39,445 bases of DNA from Thermoproteota archaeon (GTDB lineage Archaea; Korarchaeota; Korarchaeia; Korarchaeales; Korarchaeaceae). Of this stretch, positions 34,438-39,445 are shown one piece after another; position 1 is the first letter of the stretch, and the number at the start of each line of letters is the position of its first letter. The notes beneath the pieces are model-generated. The model had not been told where the DNA came from, made no database searches, and was given only the letters and a program-made list of their open reading frames with translations. Position numbers and translations under genes: made by a program. The stretch lies in assembly GCA_026986575.1 (NCBI GenBank), contig JALSOH010000007.1, forward strand, positions 1-39,445. Direction: 5' to 3'.

Positions 34438-35963
34438 GGCTCAAATTCGAGAGAGGCGGGCCCTCCCACATATTCGCCGAGGTTTACCGATCTCTTAGGG
34501 AACTGGGAGATGTGGAGAGGGTGGTCTTCGATCTGAGTCAGGGGTGGAATCACCTGACCGTAATGGCCTACATAGGAGCACTGGCGTACGCTGAGGTGAA
34601 CTGGGTGAATCTGATCCCCCTGACCTCAATGCCCGTGTTGGTCCCATCGGGTAGACCCCCCACGAGGACACGCCCAAGCCCTGATCCATACCAGGAGGGG
34701 TTAGCAGGGGCAGCAGGCCGAGCCGTCGAGCTCCCAGTGGATTTCATGGATGTCGAGGAGGCTCAGGTGATTCACGGACTTGTTGTAACTATATCGAAGT
34801 TGCTGGCCCACAGCAGACTTAGCCCCGGCATGATAGCGGATATATGGGAGAATGTAGTGAGGAGGGAGTTCGATCGATACGGAAACCTAGAGAAGGGTAA
34901 GGAGCTCCTGAAATCCCTGATCAGGCTCAGGAAGGTCTCTTGCGCGCTCGATACCACCATGCTAACCTACCTGCATCACGCTTTGAGGAGCTTCAGCGAA
35001 TCCCTCCATTCTATTCGCGAGATGCTCAATTACCTCAAGGAGAGGATGGATAGAGGGGACTACGTGGAGCGCCTGAAGCCGAATCCGGATGCCTTCGCTG
35101 AGGGCTTTGATGAGATCGTGATAGAATACGAGCTTGAGCCTCCCCTGTCCTATCCGCTGGCGGATTCAGTGAGCTCCTTCGCCCTCAAGATAGGGATCGA
35201 TACGTTGAATCATCACTTGAGGAGGGATCACGCGTCCCTGAGGTTCGCTCAGGAGGTCAGGTCCCTCTACCGCTCGTTGGGCATGCACCCGAACGAGGTC
35301 TTGATAGCTAGAGAGCTAGCTATGATCGATAGGAGCGGCAACCTCAGAAGCGTAAACTGCATGGTGAGGGAGGCGCCGGGAGGCACAGCCTTGGGCTACA
35401 TGAGGTCGTACATCGAGGAAATGGCCTGCGAGATGGTTAAAAAGAGGATCAGAGGATCGGTCGCCTCCGTCCGTGATGTTTACCCGTTCGCGATTCTGGG
35501 CAGGAGGTGCCCGGATGTCGTGAGGGACGCCTATAGAGAGACCAGTAAGTTCGATAGGAGCTCAACCTTGGTGGATCTCCATGAGGAGAGCCTGAAATGG
35601 GAAATCTTCAGGACTAAAGCGGTAGATTTGATGGAAAACTCTTCGTGCAAGGACGATTGGTGGGTCAGGAACTTCCTCTCGGCGGATAAACTGATGAGGG
35701 GAAGAGACGCGGTCAGCCCGGAGGAGGTCTCTTCACTCCTCAGGAACCTTGCCGTCCATGTTGGCCTCCAGCACTTCTCCGTGAGGAATCTAGTGCCCGT
35801 CCTCGATCGTGGCGGCGTGATCGAGGATGTGGAGATCCACTATTACCATGAGCTCTTCGAGGGGCTGGAAGATCTGGCCAGTGGGAAGTTGAGGGGAAGG
35901 TTGGATGGGATGCCCGAGGACCTCATCAGGGAGATCGGGTGTCTATGCGATGTAGGGATCTGA
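34374..35963 (+). CDS. Csx1-like protein, DxTHG-variant plus HEPN ribonuclease part
   Basis: This is a 529-codon frame from TTG at 34374. It begins with beta strands (VVQVRGTFTLPLEDGTG) and then has VVFDLSQGWNHLTVMAYIGA with D53-L-S-Q-G57, at the place where MJ1666/Csx1 proteins have the DxTHG signature. A long helical region follows. Near the end R457-N-L-A-V-H462 is the R-x4-H active site of HEPN ribonucleases, in the context SLLRNLAVHVGLQHFSV that is usual for Csx1. Such enzymes cut RNA when cyclic oligoadenylate binds their CARF domain, which here lies in the preceding overlapping frame (64 bases shared). No classical slippery heptamer is seen in the overlap. It is larger than most Csx1 proteins (400-520). 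Confidence 0.7.
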   Translation: MARVVQVRGTFTLPLEDGTGVRLKFERGGPSHIFAEVYRSLRELGDVERVVFDLSQGWNHLTVMAYIGALAYAEVNWVNLIPLTSMPVLVPSGRPPTRTRPSPDPYQEGLAGAAGRAVELPVDFMDVEEAQVIHGLVVTISKLLAHSRLSPGMIADIWENVVRREFDRYGNLEKGKELLKSLIRLRKVSCALDTTMLTYLHHALRSFSESLHSIREMLNYLKERMDRGDYVERLKPNPDAFAEGFDEIVIEYELEPPLSYPLADSVSSFALKIGIDTLNHHLRRDHASLRFAQEVRSLYRSLGMHPNEVLIARELAMIDRSGNLRSVNCMVREAPGGTALGYMRSYIEEMACEMVKKRIRGSVASVRDVYPFAILGRRCPDVVRDAYRETSKFDRSSTLVDLHEESLKWEIFRTKAVDLMENSSCKDDWWVRNFLSADKLMRGRDAVSPEEVSSLLRNLAVHVGLQHFSVRNLVPVLDRGGVIEDVEIHYYHELFEGLEDLASGKLRGRLDGMPEDLIREIGCLCDVGI

Positions 35964-36306
35964 GACGAGATTGGCTCGGGTTGGGCTTTTAGCATCAACC
36001 TCACCTACTCGGCTGGTGATGAAACACTCTCGGAGATCATCAAGGGGCCCCAAGCGGTGAAACGAAGGGGGAGAATGAGTGAGATGAGAATACGTCCTCG
36101 CGCGACACGCGATGGCTGGGTGGAGGATGGGTAGCCTCCCAGAACGATCGTCTCTGGTTGGATTAAAACTCGTAAACCCCCATAAAGCGGAAATCATTCC
36201 GCTAGAAGCTCAGTACCGTCCTAGACCCGAGAGGACCGTCGGTTCAACTACTCGTAAGTCGAATCTGGCTATTCATGCACTAGCGGGAGGCTCCCTAGCA
36301 CGTCGC
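35964..36306. other. Convergent intergenic region without a gene
   Basis: No gene is seen in 343 bases. GCGGAA and TTCCGC (36187-36202) form a 6-base-pair hairpin with a 4-base loop that could help end transcripts from either side. A GTGATGA at 36016-36022 resembles a C box, but no matching D box is near. Confidence 0.4.
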
Positions 36307-37068
36307 TCACTCCACAGCCTCCCTCATGGCCTCTCCTATAGCCCTACCCAGGTCTGTGGGTATGATCCTGCCTCCGGATACCTGTATAAGGCCTGAGAAC
36401 CTGAGGGCAGCTATGTAGTCTTCCCCAAGATCCTCAAGTTCCGACCTGCTGCCTCCCTCGCTGAGGATCCCCGCCACCCTCCTGACTATCGAATAAGGCA
36501 GTGGAAGCATGGGTATCCTCATCACGCTGTAGGTCAAGGGGGGATACATGAGGATCTGCAGCTCCCTATTCTCCCTGTAGTAACTGAGAGGATCGTCCGA
36601 TGAGGCGAGTTCCTCTATCTTCGGTCTCAGCCTCTCTAGCTCGATGTTAACCACCCTCACATCTGGCACGACCACATGGTAGATACCGGATACCGCAAGC
36701 ACCTGCCCCAGAAGGGCCACCTCCACCGAGACGCTCTTCCTCCCCCCTGAAATGAGTAGGTAGACTGGCTTCTCCAGTCCAGCTATCTCTGAAGCCGCTA
36801 TTCTCATGAAATCGAAGGCCACGTTCTCATTAACGATGTCCTCGTAGTCCAGAGTAAGGCTAACCACCTTGGCCTTGGGATACCTGTCCTTCACGGCTGC
36901 CTCAACTAGCCTGGCGCCTTCCTGAACGCGTTTGTCCTTTGTAAGGATCAGTTCCACGGTTTTTGGCTTCATGTTGTACTGCCAGTCCAGGTACTGGATC
37001 AGCTCTGTAACGATGGGTGGGCTCAGGCCGAGAGGGGCTAGCAGGGAGTAATCACTGAAGTAACGCAT
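36307..37068 (-). CDS. CARF-domain protein with C-terminal winged helix (CRISPR-associated regulator or ring nuclease)
   Basis: This is a 253-residue protein. Residues 5-150 form a CARF Rossmann domain: the N-terminal loop LLAPLGLSPPIVTELIQYL, then VELILTKDKRVQEGA, and the second ligand-binding block LLISGGRKSVSVEVALLG with G108-G-R-K111, as in NE0113-type ring nucleases. Residues 185-250 are a winged helix (VRRVAGILSEGGSRSELEDL, then GRIIPTDLGRAIGEAM). CARF-wHTH proteins such as Csa3 regulate CRISPR or cas genes in response to cyclic oligoadenylate, and some CARF proteins also degrade the messenger. It is divergent from the APE2256-family gene. TATA (TCTTTATC on the minus strand, 37091-37098) is 26 bases before the ATG. 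Confidence 0.75.
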   Translation of the reverse strand: MRYFSDYSLLAPLGLSPPIVTELIQYLDWQYNMKPKTVELILTKDKRVQEGARLVEAAVKDRYPKAKVVSLTLDYEDIVNENVAFDFMRIAASEIAGLEKPVYLLISGGRKSVSVEVALLGQVLAVSGIYHVVVPDVRVVNIELERLRPKIEELASSDDPLSYYRENRELQILMYPPLTYSVMRIPMLPLPYSIVRRVAGILSEGGSRSELEDLGEDYIAALRFSGLIQVSGGRIIPTDLGRAIGEAMREAVE

Positions 37069-37375
37069 GTGTGTTCAACCCGATACGCCAGATAAAGATG
37101 ATCCATTTGTTACCGGCAGCCGCGCATTAATGTAAAAATGACAGGGCTCTAGTAGTTTCAACTCACAGCTGCCGATGAGGTTAATGTACAGGCACGGGTC
37201 CAGTTGCCGATGGGTCGGGGGTGAATCAAATCCTGTCTTAGATTCACTCATGCAGATGTAACTTATCGCAGACAGCGCATGACTGCACTCGAACCCTCCC
37301 AAACTTTCACTTCGGAGGGAGAGGAATGAAAGGGCGGGCAACAACCCTTATGGTGGACCTGCAGCGAATCCCCTT
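37069..37375. promoter_or_regulatory. Divergent control region between two CARF genes
   Basis: No gene is seen. The minus-strand TATA is at 37091-37098. The plus-strand TATA candidate CCTTATGG (37346-37353) is about 27 bases before the ATG at 37376. GTGAATC and GATTCAC (37221-37247) form a perfect inverted repeat with a 13-base gap, and the 12-mer CAG(C/T)TGCCGATG occurs at 37166-37177 and 37201-37212. These could be operators for the divergent CARF-wHTH regulator. Confidence 0.45.
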
Positions 37376-38131
37376 ATGGCGGAGACTCACGTGATCACAT
37401 GCGGCATCAGTCTCCTCATGAACACTATCAGGTCGACTGAGGAGGACATTCTCTCCTCGATACCAGAAGAAAAGCTCCGCGAACTCTCCAACCCCAGAAG
37501 TCTATCAGAAGCACTAAAGTCCCTCACTGGAGACGAGAGGAGGGCTCTCGAGGAGGCGATGCTCTCCAACCTGAGAAGGGATCCGAGGAGAGCCAGCGCT
37601 GAGATGAATGCCTTCCTCGGGTATATAAACGAGTACTCCACGGAGGTTAGGGATCTACACCTCTTAGTCTCCGACACCGACGCCGGGAAGCTAGTAGCGA
37701 AGATTCTCGACGAATACCTTACAGAGAGTGGGTACAACGTCTCCAAGCATGTGGTCGCTGGCTTCGGCTCCGAGGACTTCGACGCTGCTCTCAAGGAGCT
37801 GAAGGAGGTGGTGGGATCCATAGTGGGGAGATCGGGCGATGTGGTCCTCAACCTCACCGGTGGATTCAAGGCGGAGATAGCCGCATTATCGGTTCTTGCC
37901 GCTGAAAGCGGTCTCAGAGCGTACTACATACATGAGGCCGCCAAGAAGATCGTGATCTTGCCGACGGCCAGCCAGCTGAAGGTGAAGGTTACCAAGTGGG
38001 AGAAGGCCCTAGCCATCCTCACGGCCATCCTGAGCTTCCCGATCGACTCGTTACTCGGCTTCCCCCTCTTCGTAGTAGCTGAAATTGCAATATTCGTGCC
38101 GACCCTCTGGATAATACTGAAGAAGGCCTGA
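37376..38131 (+). CDS. APE2256-family CARF protein with two-helix membrane tail
   Basis: This is a 251-residue protein of the Cas_APE2256 family, whose studied members include CARF ring nucleases (Crn1 type) that cut cyclic tetra-adenylate. Visible are the opening HVITCGISLLMNT, LHLLVSDTDAGKLVAKIL, the ligand block VVLNLTGGFKAEIAALSVLA (N159 to K165) and YYIHEAAKKIVILP. After a basic linker (KVKVTKWEK) the last 45 residues form two hydrophobic helices (ALAILTAILSFPIDSLLGF, then FVVAEIAIFVPTLWIIL) and a lysine end. Plain ring nucleases are soluble, so this one is probably attached to the membrane with its CARF domain in the cytoplasm. The ATG has a TATA-like box 27 bases upstream. A decayed relative with the same tail lies at 38664-39060. 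Confidence 0.8.
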   Translation: MAETHVITCGISLLMNTIRSTEEDILSSIPEEKLRELSNPRSLSEALKSLTGDERRALEEAMLSNLRRDPRRASAEMNAFLGYINEYSTEVRDLHLLVSDTDAGKLVAKILDEYLTESGYNVSKHVVAGFGSEDFDAALKELKEVVGSIVGRSGDVVLNLTGGFKAEIAALSVLAAESGLRAYYIHEAAKKIVILPTASQLKVKVTKWEKALAILTAILSFPIDSLLGFPLFVVAEIAIFVPTLWIILKKA

Positions 38132-38259
38132 AGAGATAACTGGTGAGCAAGCGCTGCGTGATACTGAGAGTTTGCCGTCACCCTCGGTCAAGAGAGCGTT
38201 CCGAAGGTGGAACTGGAGGATGCCTCGCGCGGAATGCGAGAAAATGATACAATTTGTTC

Positions 38260-38405
38260 CTTTCAACTCCCTTTTCGGGATTCTTGTGCCTTTAAATAAC
38301 CATTTCTGATAAGGTCTGTTAGAACTTTCAACTCCCTTTTCGGGATTCAGGACGTCCACGTCAAACCTAGCGAACATGTTACTTTCAACTCCCTTTTCGG
38401 GATTC
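38260..38405 (-). CRISPR. Three-repeat CRISPR mini-array
   Basis: A 24-base repeat occurs at 38260-38283, 38325-38348 and 38382-38405 without mismatch. On the minus strand it begins GAATCCCG and ends GTTGAAAG. TCCC and GGGA pair around GAAAA, and the hairpin ends exactly 8 bases before the repeat end. Spacers are 41 and 33 bases. It belongs to a different repeat family from the large array. The orientation is inferred from the TTGAAAG end and the AT-rich flank on the right. Confidence 0.9.
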
Positions 38406-38530
38406 TAAAGGTGTAATACCTCCCTTCAATATAAATCTCCCCTCTAATAAGTACAATTTTTAACAGGCTTTCGCTGCACCTCGACCTGTAAGGGGTATAT
38501 AAAGGGCAGCGAATATATGAACTACAACTC
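38406..38530 (-). promoter_or_regulatory. Candidate leader of the mini-array
   Basis: This AT-rich, gene-free stretch adjoins the presumed first repeat. Read on the minus strand it contains TTTATATACC near 38496-38505 and TTAAAAATTG near 38455-38465. These could serve as the array promoter, consistent with transcription toward lower coordinates. Confidence 0.5.
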
Positions 38531-38545
38531 ATATGGAATAAGCAT

Positions 38546-38667
38546 CTAGCAAGCGCGAGTCTGCTCTATCCCGTTCAGCGCTGGATGAGGATGCCTCGCC
38601 AGAAGAGGTTCTTGATGAAGACACCGCCCTCGACATATCTACAGCTGTGATGCAGAGCGCTCGCTAG
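38546..38667. repeat. Inverted repeat flanking 100 bases
   Basis: CTAGCAAGCGC (38546-38556) and GCGCTCGCTAG (38657-38667) are inverted repeats with one mismatch. The enclosed 100 bases hold no reading frame of note. It could be a folded RNA or a small non-autonomous element; neither is established. Confidence 0.3.
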
Positions 38668-39060
38668 CTATCATGTCCCGAAAAAGGCCTCGAATACCCT
38701 CCAACAGATCCAATGGGAGTGATCAGGCTTTCAACAGGACGATCAGCAACGATGTCTGGAGGAGGGCATCCTATTGCAGGAGAAGGGAAGCTCAAGAGGG
38801 CGTCGAAAGGGAAGGACATTAATGCACCAACTACCGCCTTCTCGTGCCTGAAGAGTCGGATCTTAGGTCCCATCTCCGGCAGGAGCTTCACCACCTCTTG
38901 AGTCCCTCGTGTATGTAGCAGGCATTCAAGTCGCTTCCAACAGCGATGGCACCCATGGCTGCCTCCTCCGTTTGAGGCCGTCCGTCAGGTCCAGTTTGAA
39001 CTCTCCCTTCTCAGGCTTACTATCCTCCTCAGGAGTTTCTTTATCCTGTTTCACCGCTCA
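38664..39060 (-). pseudogene. Decayed second copy of the membrane APE2256-family gene
   Basis: Minus-strand fragments in three frames line up in order with the intact protein at 37376-38131. FKLDLTDGLK matches VLNLTGGFK, NACYIHEGLKR matches RAYYIHEAAKK, and VVKLLPEMGPKIRLFRHEKA then LMSFPFDALLSFP matches IVILPTASQLKVKVTKWEKA then ILSFPIDSLLGFP. At least two frameshifts separate the pieces. The N-terminal half is not seen. The membrane tail is retained, so this copy was also a membrane CARF protein. It lies on the other side of the mini-array from its intact relative and points toward it. Confidence 0.7.
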
Positions 39061-39159
39061 TTTGTGGTTCTGGGAATCGAATCCAAGGTCCTTCCTAATC
39101 TCCACTCCATCTTCGCCCATCAGCCCTGTCCATGTCGACTACGGACCCTCGGGAAAGAA

Positions 39160-39166
39160 TTTATTA
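39160..39166 (+). promoter_or_regulatory. TATA box of the right-edge coiled-coil gene
   Basis: TTTATTA is centred 26 bases before the ATG at 39189, with no Shine-Dalgarno, as for a leaderless message. Confidence 0.55.
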
Positions 39167-39188
39167 CCCTCATTCCTATCTTTACTCG

Positions 39189-39445
39189 ATGTCTCTAATA
39201 GAGGAACTCTCGAAAGAGCTTGAGGCACATCCCGAACTTGCCAAGAGTATAGCTAAGAAGCTAATCGAGTATATAGAGCCAGAGCTAAGTCTGGCCTATC
39301 AGATTTCCAAAATGGTCGATCAGATAACCAAATTCGTCGAAGAGCAGACCAAGATCTGGCAGGAGATCAAGGCGATCAAGGAGGAGATCCAGAAGATATG
39401 GGAGGAGATAAAGGAGCTGAAGGAGGAGCAGACGAGGCTGAAGGA
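39189..39445 (+). CDS. Coiled-coil protein (DUF3782-like), cut by the window edge
   Basis: The first 85 codons of a gene that continues past the right edge. It begins MSLIEELSKELEAHPELAK and then forms a long charged helix with repeated glutamate, lysine and isoleucine (EEQTKIWQEIKAIKEEIQKI, then EELKE-type heptads). Proteins of this build in archaea often carry a PD-(D/E)XK nuclease-like domain after the coiled coil (DUF3782 type), but that part is not visible. The start is fixed by the TATA box 26 bases upstream. Confidence 0.7.
   Translation, partial: MSLIEELSKELEAHPELAKSIAKKLIEYIEPELSLAYQISKMVDQITKFVEEQTKIWQEIKAIKEEIQKIWEEIKELKEEQTRLK

Noticed and set aside
36016-36090. A possible C/D box guide RNA starting with GTGATGA
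   Set aside because: No matching CTGA D box or internal box pair at suitable spacing.
38144-38600. Short words (AGCAAGCGC, GAGGATGCCTCGC) present on both sides of the mini-array as a flanking duplication
   Set aside because: The distance between the words differs (about 70 versus 38 bases) and the sequence between them does not align.
39066-39096. A second tRNA-like sequence (ATCGAATCC)
   Set aside because: The T-stem bases do not pair and no cloverleaf fits; the stretch is next to a decayed gene.

Overview
The window reads as chromosomal DNA of a thermophilic archaeon, most likely a TACK-lineage (possibly korarchaeal) organism. The signs are TATA-like boxes centred 26-27 bases before start codons with almost no leader, frequent GTG and TTG starts, AGG/AGA-rich coding, archaeal-type enzymes (a prepilin peptidase of the archaeal kind, an AmrS-like radical SAM protein, an archaeal Hpt domain), an IS607 element and archaeal CRISPR repeats. 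The lineage is an inference. No rRNA or tRNA gene was found.

Layout. 1-4020 is a large CRISPR array (61 repeats, 60 spacers, running off the left edge) with its leader outside the window. 4364-9121 is a mixed housekeeping block: prepilin peptidase, aminotransferase, cation diffusion facilitator, Lrp/AsnC regulator, a membrane protein and an acidic protein. 9226-11822 holds the AmrS-like enzyme between decayed genes, including a broken vapBC pair and the tail of a secreted protein. 17410 down to 11943 (minus strand) is a tightly overlapping histidine operon, hisG-C-B-H-A-F-I, whose HisI is fused to a purine-type phosphoribosyltransferase; hisD and hisE are absent. 17841-20111 carries a small anchored protein and a secreted barrel protein. 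20221-23193 holds a gene remnant, an AbrB/VapC pair and an IS607 tnpA-tnpB element. 23482-33135 is rich in secreted or surface proteins (Ig-repeat protein with CFI box, a paired secreted protein, a GH99-like protein) plus an aldo/keto reductase.

The most unusual part is 33391-39060, a cluster of cyclic-oligoadenylate signalling proteins: a membrane protein with a SAVED/CARF-like end, a Csx1-like CARF plus HEPN nuclease split over two frames, a divergent CARF-wHTH protein, and an APE2256-family CARF protein with a two-helix membrane tail. These are followed by a 3-repeat CRISPR mini-array and a decayed second APE2256 gene. No cas effector or adaptation gene is present, so the cluster looks like a type III CRISPR accessory island that places second-messenger sensing at the membrane.

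Decay is frequent: at least six pseudogenes or remnants, several being truncated copies of intact genes elsewhere in the window. Some breaks are single-base frameshifts in short G/C runs and could be assembly errors.
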